A DNA stretch of 64,000 nt from CAWIJK01 sp963836375 (GCA_963836375.1 CAWIJK010000004.1:744001-808000), one strand, 5' to 3'. Shown: positions 55,646 through 64,000, counted from the stretch's first letter. Notes: generated by a model not told the origin, from the letters alone. Numbers and translations: made by a program.

Positions 55646-55707
55646 GGGCCACGCCTCTGTGAACGGCGACCGGGACTTCGGGCCCGAGTCGCTCGAAAGG
55701 ACTGAAC

Positions 55708-55977
55708 ATGGCACGTCCGCGATCCACCTTCGGAAAGCTCCAGCGAGACCAGGCCAAGCGGGCCAAGGCGAAGGCCAAGCAGGAGGACCGTCTGGCCCGG
55801 CGTGAGGACAAGGCCGAGTCGGCCGACGAGCCGGCGCCGGCCGGTCCGGCCGAGGATCAGACGGCGCTCCTCGAGCAATTCGCCCGCCTCCACGAGGACC
55901 TGGCCGACGGCCGAATCTCGATCGAGGACTTCGAGATCCGCCAAGAAGAGCTGCGCAGCCGCCTCCAGGTCGACTGA
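55708..55977 (+). CDS. Small protein with C-terminal SHOCT-like helix pair
   Basis: 89 residues. A highly basic first third (KLQRDQAKRAKAKAKQEDRLARRE) is likely nucleic-acid binding or disordered; the end LLEQFARLHEDLADGRISIEDFEIRQEELRSRL has the short-helix-turn pattern of SHOCT domains. Function unknown. ATG with AAAGGA 6 nt upstream; 62 bp after csp and possibly co-transcribed with it. Confidence 0.75.
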   Translation: MARPRSTFGKLQRDQAKRAKAKAKQEDRLARREDKAESADEPAPAGPAEDQTALLEQFARLHEDLADGRISIEDFEIRQEELRSRLQVD

Positions 55978-55993
55978 CCGTCGGGGCCCGGCC

Positions 55994-56938
55994 TCACCCC
56001 GGGGCGGGCGGGCCGTCTCGGTGCTCGAGCCAGCGACGCATTCCTGCCGCGTTCGAGTGGACGCCGTTCATGATCTCGAGCTTCTGGCGCTGCTCGGCCG
56101 CCACGTCGTCCATCTGGAAGTCGAACGCCGCCGAGAGTGCGGCGGCGATGTCCTCACCGTTTCGGTAGGCCTGCTGGGCCACGTCGGTCCACCGGCGCAG
56201 GGTCTCCTCGGCCTCGGCCAACAGGTCGAGCGGGTCGCCCAGGAGCCCGTAGTGGGCCAAGGCGATCCCGGTCGGGCGGCGCTCGGCGAAGCGCTCGAGC
56301 GAGTGCAGCGCCTGGGTCAGGTCGAAGTCGGGCGGGGGGGTCGACGGTCGCAGCACACCGGCGTCGGGCAACTTCACCCCGACGGCGTCGCCGGCGAAGA
56401 GGATCCCCGAGACCGAGTCGTGCAGGCCGACGTGGTGCTTGGCGTGGCCGGGCGAGTCCACCGCCACCAGCACCCGTCCGGGCCCGACCTCGATCTCCTC
56501 GCCGTCGGCCAGCACGTGCAGGCGCTCGGGGGGGGTCGGGTCGAGCCGGCCGTAGAGGGAGTCAAGCAGCGGCCCGTAGACCCGGGCGGCCGAGTCCACC
56601 AGCCGCGTCGGGTCGGCCAGGTGCCGCGCGCCCTTCTCGTGGACGTAGACCGTCGCATCGGGGAAGGCCCGGGCGACGTCGCCGACACCGCCGGCGTGGT
56701 CGAGGTGGATGTGGGTCACCACCACACCGGCCAGGTCCCGCGGCCCGAGACCGAGGGCGCCCAGGGCGTCGAGCAGCACCGGCACCGACGACTGGCTGCC
56801 CGTCTCGACCAGGACCGGCTCGGGACCCTCGACCAGGTAGCCGGCGGTCACCCGGTCCCAACCCCCGAGGAGGGTGTCGATCTCGATGACGCCCTCGGCG
56901 ATGGCCCTCGGTGCAGCCCGTCGGTCGACGTTCGACAC
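55994..56938 (-). CDS. Metallo-beta-lactamase-fold hydrolase
   Basis: 314 residues. The metal motif THIHLDHAGG is complete, with further ligands in DSPGHAKHH, FAGDAVG and a late AHYG. It resembles glyoxalase II/ribonuclease-like or lactonase members; the substrate is unknown. The C-terminal 90 residues are helical (EEEETLRRW, DVAAEQRQKLEIMNGVHSNAAGM), found in a group of these hydrolases. GTG at 56938 is the best available start, without a clear ribosome-binding site. 53 bp downstream of the dehydrogenase gene. Confidence 0.82.
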   Translation of the reverse strand: MSNVDRRAAPRAIAEGVIEIDTLLGGWDRVTAGYLVEGPEPVLVETGSQSSVPVLLDALGALGLGPRDLAGVVVTHIHLDHAGGVGDVARAFPDATVYVHEKGARHLADPTRLVDSAARVYGPLLDSLYGRLDPTPPERLHVLADGEEIEVGPGRVLVAVDSPGHAKHHVGLHDSVSGILFAGDAVGVKLPDAGVLRPSTPPPDFDLTQALHSLERFAERRPTGIALAHYGLLGDPLDLLAEAEETLRRWTDVAQQAYRNGEDIAAALSAAFDFQMDDVAAEQRQKLEIMNGVHSNAAGMRRWLEHRDGPPAPG

Positions 56939-56991
56939 CAGGGGGACTCGATCGGAGGGGGCGTCCTCGTTGTGGGGGTGGACGTGACCGC

Positions 56992-58041
56992 TCAACTCTG
57001 GGTGACCTCCACCACCACCTTCACGTCGTCGGGATGGCGCTCGAGGGCCTGGGGCCACTGCTCCATCGGGACCTTGCGGCTCACCACCTTGGCCAGCCAG
57101 TCCCGGTCCGCCTTGGCCAGCGCGTCCGCCGCCGCCTCGTAGTGGCGACGGTTGGCGTTGACCGACCCGACCACCGACTCGTTGGCCAGGACCATCTGGC
57201 GGTTGAGCGCCCCCTCGTCGACCCCGATCTGTCGGCCCTTGGCCGAGACGCCGGTCAGGCAGACCACCCCGCCCGGGCCGATGTGCTCGATGGCGTCGAG
57301 CACCAGCGACGACACCCCGGTGCACTCCATGATGGCGTCGGGGTCGTTGCAGGCGTCCTCGATGGCGCCGGTGTGGTACTGAGCCCCGAGCGCCCGCACC
57401 AGATCGGGCTTGAGCCCGCTGGCCATCTGGTCGATCACGTGGACCTCGAGGCCCCGTTGGACCGCCATCAGGGCGGCCAACAGGCCGATCGGACCGGCCC
57501 CGGTGATGACCGCGGTCTTGGGCTCCCAGTGGGCGCGGCCGCCGATCCGGTCGATCTGCTCCCAGGCCTTGGCCACCACGCTGGTCGGCTCGAGCAGCAC
57601 GCCGAGCACGCCGAGCGACGGGTCGATCTTCACGGTGAATTCCGGGGTGATGCGGTAGCGCTCGGAGAGGTAGCCGTCGTGCTCTTTGATCCCCCGCTCG
57701 GTGTAGAGCCCGTTGCGACAGAAGTCCCACTCGAGCACGGCGCAGTTGGGGCAGGGCACCGGGTCGGGACGGCGCACGATGCCGACGACCAGGTCGCCGG
57801 GGGCGAAATCCCCCCCGGTCGGTGCCTCGAGCACCCGCCCGAGGGACTCGTGGCCCAGGACCAGGCGTTCCCGGCCCGGCGGGGCCCAGCCGTACTGGCC
57901 CGAGAGGATCTCGAGGTCGGTGCCACAGATCCCGACGGCCAGCACCTCGACCAGCACCGGTCCGTCGGACTCGGGCGGTTCGTCGACGTCGGAGAGCTCG
58001 GCCGAGTCCTTGCGCATCGGGATGACGGTCAGTGCCTTCAT
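56992..58041 (-). CDS. Zinc-dependent glucose 1-dehydrogenase-like (MDR) enzyme
   Basis: 349 residues. Catalytic zinc: GICGTD and GHESLGRV. A partial structural-zinc region reads CPNCAVLEWDFCRNGLYTERGIKEHDGYLSERY, which with LLEPTSVVAKAWEQ marks the archaeal-type glucose dehydrogenase group. Cofactor loop GAGPIGLLAA; the following D after VHVI favours NAD or dual use. Likely oxidises glucose or a related aldose, which fits the GH15 glucosidase gene immediately upstream. Confidence 0.85.
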   Translation of the reverse strand: MKALTVIPMRKDSAELSDVDEPPESDGPVLVEVLAVGICGTDLEILSGQYGWAPPGRERLVLGHESLGRVLEAPTGGDFAPGDLVVGIVRRPDPVPCPNCAVLEWDFCRNGLYTERGIKEHDGYLSERYRITPEFTVKIDPSLGVLGVLLEPTSVVAKAWEQIDRIGGRAHWEPKTAVITGAGPIGLLAALMAVQRGLEVHVIDQMASGLKPDLVRALGAQYHTGAIEDACNDPDAIMECTGVSSLVLDAIEHIGPGGVVCLTGVSAKGRQIGVDEGALNRQMVLANESVVGSVNANRRHYEAAADALAKADRDWLAKVVSRKVPMEQWPQALERHPDDVKVVVEVTQS

Positions 58042-58053
58042 GTGCTGCTCCTT

Positions 58054-58089
58054 GTCGGTCGGGTCGGTCGGGTCGGTCGGGTCCTTCGG
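58054..58089. repeat. Four 9-bp repeats before the dehydrogenase gene
   Basis: GTCGGTCGG three times plus GTCCTTCGG, in the 115-bp gap between the GH15 and glucose-dehydrogenase-like genes. The gap holds no gene. Confidence 0.7.
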
Positions 58090-58156
58090 GCCGGGATGGT
58101 CGGTCGTGGCCGTTCACCCGGGTCGCTCGCGCCCGGGCCGGGCCGTCGGCGCCCCA

Positions 58157-60214
58157 CTACTGGTGGGGGGCGGTCGCCGGATCGGCGTCTGCCGGCGGCG
58201 ACGCCGGGCCCGTCTGCGCCCCTCCGCCGGCGGCCCCGTCGTCGGGCGCCCCGCCCGGACCCGGGGCCACCACCGGGTCATCGTGCCACCGGTGGCCGTT
58301 GAGCCGGCTGAGGAGCAGGCCGGCCCCGATCTTGGGGCGTCCGGTCTTGTTCATGGCGTTGATGGACCCGACCAGGTTGTCGCTGATCAGCGAGCGGAAG
58401 CGGTTGGCCGCCACGGCGTTGCCGGGCGATAGCGGCTCCTGGTCGGTCAGCCGGCAGGCCGTGTTGACCAACGAGACGTGCGAGAAGGCCTGGGGGAAGT
58501 TGCCGACGAGGCGCTTGGCCACCGGGTCGTACTCCTCGGACAGCAGGCCGAGGTCGTTGCGCAGGGCGAGCAGGCGCTCGAACATGGCGCGTGCTTCGTC
58601 GACCCGTCCGATCATGTGGAGGCAGTCCACCAGCCAGAACGAGCAGGCCAGGAAGGCCCCCTCCCGGCCGGTGAGCCCGTCGACCGCGCCGTCGTCACTC
58701 GTCCGGTAGCGCAGCACGAACCCGTCCTCGACCAACTCGCGCTGGATGGCCTCCACCGTGCTCACCACCCGGGGGTCACTGGGCGGGAGGAAGTCGACCA
58801 AGGGCATCATCAGCACGCTGGCGTCGAGCGTGTCGCTCCCGTAGTACTGGGTGAAGGCCTGCTTGTCCTTGTTGTAGCCCTTGTCGCAGACCTCGGCGTG
58901 GATCTCGTCGCGCAGCTTCCGCCACTTGTCGATGGGCCCGTCGAGCTGCGGCCACTCCTCGAGGGTCCGCACGGCCCGGTCGACCGCCACCCAGGCCATG
59001 ACCTTGGAGTGGGTGAAGTGCCGGCGCGGGCCCCGCACCTCCCAGATGCCGTCGTCGGGCTGCGTCCAGCCCTTTTCGATGAACTCGATGAGCCTGGTCT
59101 GGAGGTCCCAGATGGCCCGGCTGTGGACGCCGGCGTTCTGGGCGGCGCTGAACAGCGCCGACATGACCTCGCCGTAGACGTCGAGCTGGTACTGGCCGGC
59201 CGCCGCGTTGCCGATCCGCACCGGGGCCGAGGACTCGTAACCCGGCAGCCAGCTCACTTCCCACTCGTCGAGGCGGCGCTCCCCGGCCGACCCGTACATG
59301 ATCTGCAGCCGCGACGGGTCGCCGGCGGTGGCCCGCAACAGCCAGTCGCGCCAGGCCATGGCCTCGTTGTGGTAGCCACCGCGCATGAGCGCCTCGAGGG
59401 TCAAGGTGGCGTCGCGCAGCCAGCAGTACCGGTAGTCCCAGTTCCGGTTGCCGCCGAGCGCCTCGGGCAGCGAGGTGGTGGCGGCGGCCACGATCCCCCC
59501 GGTCGGCTCGTAACTGAGGGCCTTCAACGTGATGAGGGAGCGCAGCACGGCGTCGCCGTAGTCGCCGTCGTAGGTGCAGTCGGCCGACCACGCCCGCCAC
59601 CAGCTGTCGGTGGTGGCGATGGTGTACCAGGGGTCGAAGGGGCGGGGGGCCGGCTCGTGCGACGGGTACCAGCTGAGGGTGAACGGGAGCTGCTGGCCCT
59701 CGGTCATGGTGACCTCGGCGATGGTGCGCATCTTGGCCCCGCGGGTCTCGGCCCTCGTCCACAGGGCCACGGCGTCGGGCCCGGCGATGGCGGTCAGCAT
59801 CCCGTCGTGGTGGCTCACCCACGGGATCGACTCGCCGTAGCCGAAGCGCAGGCACAGCTCCATGCGGACGGGCACCTTCCCCCGCAGGCACTCGACCAGG
59901 CGCACGACCTGGGGGTGCTGCTCGCGCACCGGCATGCAGTCGGTGAGCCGGATCGAGCCGGTGGCGGTGTCGAACTCGGTCTCGAGCACCAAGGTGCCCT
60001 CCCGGTAGCGGCGCCTGGTGGCCGTGACCGTCCCCTCGGGCCCGGCCGGCGCCACCCGCCAGAAGCCGTGCTCGTCGGTCCCGATCAGCCGGGCGAAGCA
60101 GGAGCCCGAGTCGAAGTGCGGGAGGCAGAGCCAGTCGATGGACCCGTCGCGACCGACGATGGCCGCCGTGTGGAGGTCGCCGATGACCGCGTAGTCCTCG
60201 ATCAGCGAACCCAT
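58157..60214 (-). CDS. Glycoside hydrolase family 15 (glucoamylase/trehalase-type) protein
   Basis: 685 residues. N-terminal beta-sandwich (IEDYAVIGDLHTAAIVGRDGSIDWLCLPHFDSG) and an (alpha/alpha)6 catalytic barrel starting at GGNRNWDYRYCWLRDATLTLEA. HFTHSKVMAWVAVDRAVR and LVGNFPQAFSHVSLVNTA are both conserved in the actinobacterial trehalase group of GH15. It releases glucose from trehalose or alpha-glucans. A Gly/Ala/Pro tail ends the protein. ATG at 60214 (MGSLIEDY) is chosen; upstream in-frame starts add only MAPGRARMAA. Cytosolic. Confidence 0.92.
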   Translation of the reverse strand: MGSLIEDYAVIGDLHTAAIVGRDGSIDWLCLPHFDSGSCFARLIGTDEHGFWRVAPAGPEGTVTATRRRYREGTLVLETEFDTATGSIRLTDCMPVREQHPQVVRLVECLRGKVPVRMELCLRFGYGESIPWVSHHDGMLTAIAGPDAVALWTRAETRGAKMRTIAEVTMTEGQQLPFTLSWYPSHEPAPRPFDPWYTIATTDSWWRAWSADCTYDGDYGDAVLRSLITLKALSYEPTGGIVAAATTSLPEALGGNRNWDYRYCWLRDATLTLEALMRGGYHNEAMAWRDWLLRATAGDPSRLQIMYGSAGERRLDEWEVSWLPGYESSAPVRIGNAAAGQYQLDVYGEVMSALFSAAQNAGVHSRAIWDLQTRLIEFIEKGWTQPDDGIWEVRGPRRHFTHSKVMAWVAVDRAVRTLEEWPQLDGPIDKWRKLRDEIHAEVCDKGYNKDKQAFTQYYGSDTLDASVLMMPLVDFLPPSDPRVVSTVEAIQRELVEDGFVLRYRTSDDGAVDGLTGREGAFLACSFWLVDCLHMIGRVDEARAMFERLLALRNDLGLLSEEYDPVAKRLVGNFPQAFSHVSLVNTACRLTDQEPLSPGNAVAANRFRSLISDNLVGSINAMNKTGRPKIGAGLLLSRLNGHRWHDDPVVAPGPGGAPDDGAAGGGAQTGPASPPADADPATAPHQ

Positions 60215-60310
60215 GGCCGCCATTCTTGCGCGTCCGGGGGCCACCGGGTCCCCCGGGGCCGGCCCGGCCCGTTCGGGTGCCGGGCGCCGGACCGAAGCCG
60301 TCGGCCCTGC

Positions 60311-61486
60311 TCAGCCCTGTGTGCAGGCCCCGGTGCCCGAGGGCGCGGTCCGCAAGAGCGCGGACTTGACCCGGGTGAGCACGCCGGGCGAGGCCAGGGC
60401 GTAGCCGACACCGGCGTCGACGGTCGAGCGCGAGAAGACGACCCCGATCACCGTGCCGTCGGCTCCCATCACCGGCCCCCCCGAGTTCCCCGGCTCGACG
60501 TCGGCGTCGATCTGGTAGACGCTGCGGACCACCAGCCCGGCGTTGTAGATGTCACGCCCCTCGGCCTGCAGGTCGGCGGCCACCCCGGCCGGCCCGACCG
60601 ACAGCGGGCCGTCCTCGGGGTACCCGAGGACGGCCCCCTGGGTGCCCCGACCGACCGTCGCCGGGTCGAGGCGCAGGGCGGGGCCGAGCGGGGCCTTGGT
60701 CCGCAGCACGGCCAGGTCGAACTCGGGGTCGAAGAGCACCACGGTGGCCGGGAAGCTGTTGGCGCCCACCGCGATCTGGGTGGAGGGCTCGCCGGCCACC
60801 ACGTGGGCGTTGGTCACCACCAGCCCCGGGGCGGCCACGAAGCCCGAGCCCTCCTGGAGGTACCCGCAGGCCGCCCCGAGGACCTTGACCGTCGAGGCAG
60901 CGGCCGGCATGGCGATGGCCTCAGCCTGGGCCGTCGAGGGCTGGTCGACCGGCCCCGCCGCGGGGGGCGTGATGCCGGCGAACACCGGGGGGAAGCCCGA
61001 GCTGTTCAAGAAGGCCTGCACGTGGGCGAAGACGGTGGGCACCGGCGGCAGGACGGCGTCGATCCCCTTCAGCACGGCCGAGCGCTCGATCTGCGAGCTG
61101 AGCCAGGTGTAGCGGCTGGATGTCCCGAGCACGTTGGCCACCAGCCACGCCGACACCAAGACGGCCACGACCGCCACGGCCACGCCGAGCACCGAGTCGA
61201 CGGCCCCCAGGTGGTGGCGGCGCACGGCGGCGTTGCTCCAGCCCCCCAGGATCCGGCCGCCGACCCCGACGGTCACCGCCATGCCGAGCACCAGGATCAA
61301 GGTGATGGCGAACTTCACGGTGTTCGAGTGGATCGACGACACGATGGCCACCGCCAACAGGGCCCCGAACAGCAGCCCGATCACGAAACCACCGAACGTC
61401 AGGACCTGGACGAATGCCCCGAGGCGGAGCCCGTGGATGGCGGCCGCCACCACCACCACGATCAGCAAAGCGTCCACCACGTCCAC
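60311..61486 (-). CDS. MarP-like membrane serine protease (CvpA domain plus trypsin domain)
   Basis: 391 residues. Four N-terminal membrane helices (about 4-20, 26-50, 58-78, 98-120) form a CvpA-type domain; an extracytoplasmic chymotrypsin-fold protease follows. Triad H228 (TNAHVV), D257 (EFDLAVL), S335 (GNSGGP). C207 and C388 match the disulfide of M. tuberculosis MarP (Rv3671c, 397 residues), an acid-resistance protease. GTG at 61486 is chosen because TACCCT (61501-61496) ends 9 nt before it; the longer frame overlaps the divergent gene's promoter. Confidence 0.9.
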   Translation of the reverse strand: MDVVDALLIVVVVAAAIHGLRLGAFVQVLTFGGFVIGLLFGALLAVAIVSSIHSNTVKFAITLILVLGMAVTVGVGGRILGGWSNAAVRRHHLGAVDSVLGVAVAVVAVLVSAWLVANVLGTSSRYTWLSSQIERSAVLKGIDAVLPPVPTVFAHVQAFLNSSGFPPVFAGITPPAAGPVDQPSTAQAEAIAMPAAASTVKVLGAACGYLQEGSGFVAAPGLVVTNAHVVAGEPSTQIAVGANSFPATVVLFDPEFDLAVLRTKAPLGPALRLDPATVGRGTQGAVLGYPEDGPLSVGPAGVAADLQAEGRDIYNAGLVVRSVYQIDADVEPGNSGGPVMGADGTVIGVVFSRSTVDAGVGYALASPGVLTRVKSALLRTAPSGTGACTQG

Positions 61487-61589
61487 TGCGGACCGAGGGT
61501 AGACGCCCCGACTGGCCCGCAGGCCGCGATCAGCGGGGGGTGGGAGTGCACTCGGGCCCGGCGGGGCCCGGGGATAGAGTGACGGCGCC

Positions 61590-62822
61590 GTGGCGGACAT
61601 CTGGAGCGGATCGGCATCCGATCGACGGGACCGGGGGCGGCCGTTGCCGGTGCACCCCGCACCCCGGGCGCCCGGGCGGTCCCGCCGGCGATCGCTCCCG
61701 ATCGCCGCGGCGATCGTCGTGGCCGTGGCGGCCGGGTGCGCCCGCACCGAGAACGCCACCCCAATCGGGCACTCGGGCATCCCGGTGACGGTGATCGGCC
61801 AGCCGGCCCCGGCCGGCACCAGTCAGCTCGAGGCGGTGTCCTGCGCCACACACCTGGACTGCTGGGCGGTGGGGACCCCGCCGACGTCGGCGCCGACGGG
61901 CGGTGTCCCCGGGACGCTCGACCTGGACTTCACCGCCGACGGCGGGACCTCGTGGCGCACCCTGCGGGTGGCGGTGGCCAACCCGATGGAGCTCGACGGG
62001 ATCTCGTGCCCGGACCGGCTCGACTGCATCGCCGTCGGGGCCATCAACGGCTCGAGCCAGCTGCTCGGCGGCGTGCTGGCCACCTCGGACGGCGGACGTT
62101 CGTGGCACTCGTTGGCCGCCCCGTCGGGCACCGTCGACCTGGTCGGCATCACCTGTGCCACCGCGCAGCGCTGCATGGTGATGGCGACCGACGGTTCGAC
62201 CTACTGGTCCGAGACTACGGCCGACGGCGGCCGGATCTGGCAACGCGGTGGCGGGCTGCCGTCGGGCTTCGGCGGCACCAGCGCCGTCACCTGCACGACC
62301 GCCGACACCTGCCTGGTCGCCGGGTACACGTCGCCCGCACCGGGGAAGGGCACCGGGGCCATCGCCTTCAGCGTCGACGACGGCACCGACTGGACCGCGG
62401 CCACGGTTCCGGCGGGCCTCGGGCTCCTCCACGACATCTCGTGCGGCAGCGCCATGGACTGCACCGCCGTCGGCACCCTGGCCACCTCCTACACCGACGT
62501 GATCCAAGGCCGCGGGGCCATCCTCACCAGCAGGGATGGCGGGCAGACCTGGACCTCGGTGGCCTCACCCCCCGGGGTGAACGACGCCTTCGGGGTCTCG
62601 TGCCCGACCGCCCGGCGCTGCGCCGCGGTGGGCACGGTCTGGGCGCCGACCAACCCGCCCACCCCGATCGGCGGGGTGGTGACCAGCAAGGACGCCGGGG
62701 CCAGCTGGAGCACCCCGCGGGCCGAGTACATCCCGGTGGGCCTGGTCTCGGTGGACTGCCCGACCGCCACCGCCTGCGTGGCCGTGGGCAACGACGTGGC
62801 CGCCCGCATCGCCCTGGCCTGA
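61590..62822 (+). CDS. Exported lipoprotein-like beta-propeller protein with paired-Cys repeats
   Basis: 410 residues. Basic N-terminus, hydrophobic helix (IAAAIVVAVAAGC) ending at a possible lipobox Cys, then about seven repeats of the form SC-x(5-6)-C-x-AVG followed by S-x-DGG-x-(T/S)W, i.e. an Asp-box/YCF48-like blade with a Cys pair opening each blade (SCATHLDCWAVG, SCPDRLDCIAVG, TCATAQRC, TCTTADTCLVAG, SCGSAMDCTAVG, SCPTARRCAAVG, DCPTATACVAVG). One disulfide per blade is likely. Function unknown. GTG start; TAGAGT (61575-61580) ends 9 nt before it. Confidence 0.8.
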   Translation: MADIWSGSASDRRDRGRPLPVHPAPRAPGRSRRRSLPIAAAIVVAVAAGCARTENATPIGHSGIPVTVIGQPAPAGTSQLEAVSCATHLDCWAVGTPPTSAPTGGVPGTLDLDFTADGGTSWRTLRVAVANPMELDGISCPDRLDCIAVGAINGSSQLLGGVLATSDGGRSWHSLAAPSGTVDLVGITCATAQRCMVMATDGSTYWSETTADGGRIWQRGGGLPSGFGGTSAVTCTTADTCLVAGYTSPAPGKGTGAIAFSVDDGTDWTAATVPAGLGLLHDISCGSAMDCTAVGTLATSYTDVIQGRGAILTSRDGGQTWTSVASPPGVNDAFGVSCPTARRCAAVGTVWAPTNPPTPIGGVVTSKDAGASWSTPRAEYIPVGLVSVDCPTATACVAVGNDVAARIALA

Positions 62823-62849
62823 GGGCCGGGCGGGGCACACAGCGCCCTC

Positions 62850-64000
62850 TCAGGGGCTCAGCGCGGCGGCCAGCACCGACGCCAGGCGGACCGGCGAGGG
62901 CTGGGCCTCGAGGGCCAGCAACCGCCGCATCACCGCCAGGCCGTTCGGGTGGGTGGCGAACCACGGGGGCTTGGGCCGGGACCGGAACGGTCCGCGCACG
63001 ATCGACTTCTCCGGACGGTCGAACATGAAGGCGTTGCCGACCACGCCCCGGCCCGACTGGATGTCGGCGAGCGGGTGCCCGGGGTAGGCGCCCCAGGTGG
63101 TGGTGCCGAGGGCGAACACCGAGGCGTGCCAGACGTTGAGGCCGATCCCGCCGTAGCGCAGCTCGGCCACCGACCGCTCGACGGCGGCCCCGAGTCCAGC
63201 GTCGCGGAGCGACCCCGGATGGGCGAGCACCGTGGCCGACAGGGTGCCCCACAGGACCTCGTTGCAGAACTCGGTCGCCGCGTCGATGAACGACTGGGGG
63301 GAGTCGGCAGCCAGCGCGGTCTCCGCCGTCAGGCCGCAGAAGGCCTCGGCGTTGAAGCAGATGTCGTCGAGGTGCCCGGGGTCGACACCGCGCACCAGGG
63401 TCCAGGGGAGCTGCCCGGCCCCCGGCCGGCCCAGCGCCGAGGCGTCGGGGTGGGCGTCGACGAACGCCGCCCGGCGGTCGGACGCCCCCGGGTAGTAGGC
63501 GAGGCGGGTCGGCACCCGAGTGAGGGCCTCGGAGAGGGCGCCCAAGAAGGCCTCTCGCTGGGGCCACGCCGAGTGGGTGACGAGCACCCGGGCGCTCAGG
63601 CAGTTGAAGCCGGCGTTGTTCACCACCATGGTGGCCACGTGCTCGGCCTGGTAGAGCAGGTCGGCGGTGCTCCAACGGCCGGGCACGATCACCACGGGCG
63701 AGACGTTCCCGAGTTCGCTCGTGACCGGCTTCTCCAACACGGCCCGGCCCGACGCCTTGCGCCGCTCGCCCGCCTTGCCTGGGCCGAAGACCACCGCGTC
63801 GTGGGTCTTGTCCGACCCGGTGATGTGGACCTCGTCCACCGCGGGGTGGTTCACCAGGTAGGCCCCCACCTCGGCCCCACCGCTCACGATGCGCAGGACC
63901 CCCGCCTCGAGGAGGGCCCGCATGGCCCGGGTCCAGTGGGGGGCGAGGTAGTCGTTGACCGGGTTCGCCTTGAGCACCACCACCTTGCCCTCCACGAAGA
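62850..64000 (-). CDS. Aldehyde dehydrogenase family protein (N-terminus beyond window)
   Basis: About 383 residues visible; the frame continues past base 64000. Visible: GKVVVLKANPVNDYLAPHW, a VHITGSDKTHDAVVFG cofactor segment, LEKPVTSELGNVSPVVIVPG with the general-base Glu, and the catalytic Cys in NNAGFNCLSARVLV. The C-terminal part is longer and less conserved than in typical ALDHs. Aldehyde substrate unknown. Confidence 0.85.
   Translation of the reverse strand, partial: FVEGKVVVLKANPVNDYLAPHWTRAMRALLEAGVLRIVSGGAEVGAYLVNHPAVDEVHITGSDKTHDAVVFGPGKAGERRKASGRAVLEKPVTSELGNVSPVVIVPGRWSTADLLYQAEHVATMVVNNAGFNCLSARVLVTHSAWPQREAFLGALSEALTRVPTRLAYYPGASDRRAAFVDAHPDASALGRPGAGQLPWTLVRGVDPGHLDDICFNAEAFCGLTAETALAADSPQSFIDAATEFCNEVLWGTLSATVLAHPGSLRDAGLGAAVERSVAELRYGGIGLNVWHASVFALGTTTWGAYPGHPLADIQSGRGVVGNAFMFDRPEKSIVRGPFRSRPKPPWFATHPNGLAVMRRLLALEAQPSPVRLASVLAAALSP

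Overview
The window is about 64 kb of very GC-rich chromosome from an actinobacterium, most probably of the Acidimicrobiia or a neighbouring deep lineage. Grounds: the classic rpmG-secE-nusG-rplKA-rplJL-rpoBC order with interleaved tRNAs, TTG/GTG starts, an ethylmalonyl-CoA pathway with crotonyl-CoA carboxylase/reductase, an AddAB-type recombination nuclease, a MarP-like protease, and no mycolate (had) genes between rpmG and secE. The lineage is inferred, not proven. No phage, insertion sequence, CRISPR array or integron is visible; this is core chromosome with a few unusual genes.

Layout. 1-9.6 kb (minus strand): tRNA-Thr, tRNA-Met, rpmG, tRNA-Trp, secE, nusG, rplK, rplA, rplJ, rplL, rpoB and the 5' part of rpoC. 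NusG and L10 carry long acidic tails. 9.7-19.7 kb: mixed housekeeping and envelope genes (GNAT acetyltransferase, MptB-like mannosyltransferase, tRNA-Tyr, YajQ, GtrA, GH1 glycosidase, TesB, citrate synthase, a membrane-anchored unknown, an SqdB-like sulfosugar synthase). 19.9-28 kb: AddA/AddB-type helicase-nuclease and RmuC. 28.3-35.4 kb: PhoU, aspartate-semialdehyde dehydrogenase, aspartokinase with an internal beta-subunit start, two cyclophilins, an S51-like protein lacking its nucleophile, an ABC-F ATPase.

35.5-48.3 kb is a metabolic block for assimilating acetyl-CoA and propionyl-CoA. Thiolase makes acetoacetyl-CoA, 3-hydroxyacyl-CoA dehydrogenase reduces it, Ccr carboxylates crotonyl-CoA to ethylmalonyl-CoA, Mce epimerises it, a B12 mutase (MeaA/Ecm) makes methylsuccinyl-CoA, and PccB with a small AccE-like subunit carboxylates propionyl-CoA. 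The mutase frame runs without a stop into a D-aminoacylase-type amidohydrolase that has its own ribosome-binding site. Two related 14-bp near-palindromes (TNACCNNNNGGTAA) sit at the hydroxyacyl-CoA dehydrogenase start and in the ccr/thiolase divergent promoter, suggesting one shared regulator.

48.3-64 kb: frameshifted sixA, recR-dnaX-ffs, two tRNA-Ser genes flanking tadA, membrane and small unknowns, a DEAD-box helicase plus cold-shock protein pair with long leaders, a beta-lactamase-fold hydrolase, a glucose-dehydrogenase-like enzyme, a GH15 trehalase/glucoamylase, a MarP-like protease, a secreted Cys-paired beta-propeller protein and a truncated aldehyde dehydrogenase.

A window-wide signal: at 16 start codons a TANNNT hexamer ends 6-9 nt upstream, usually without a Shine-Dalgarno sequence. 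This implies widespread leaderless transcripts and was used to choose several starts.
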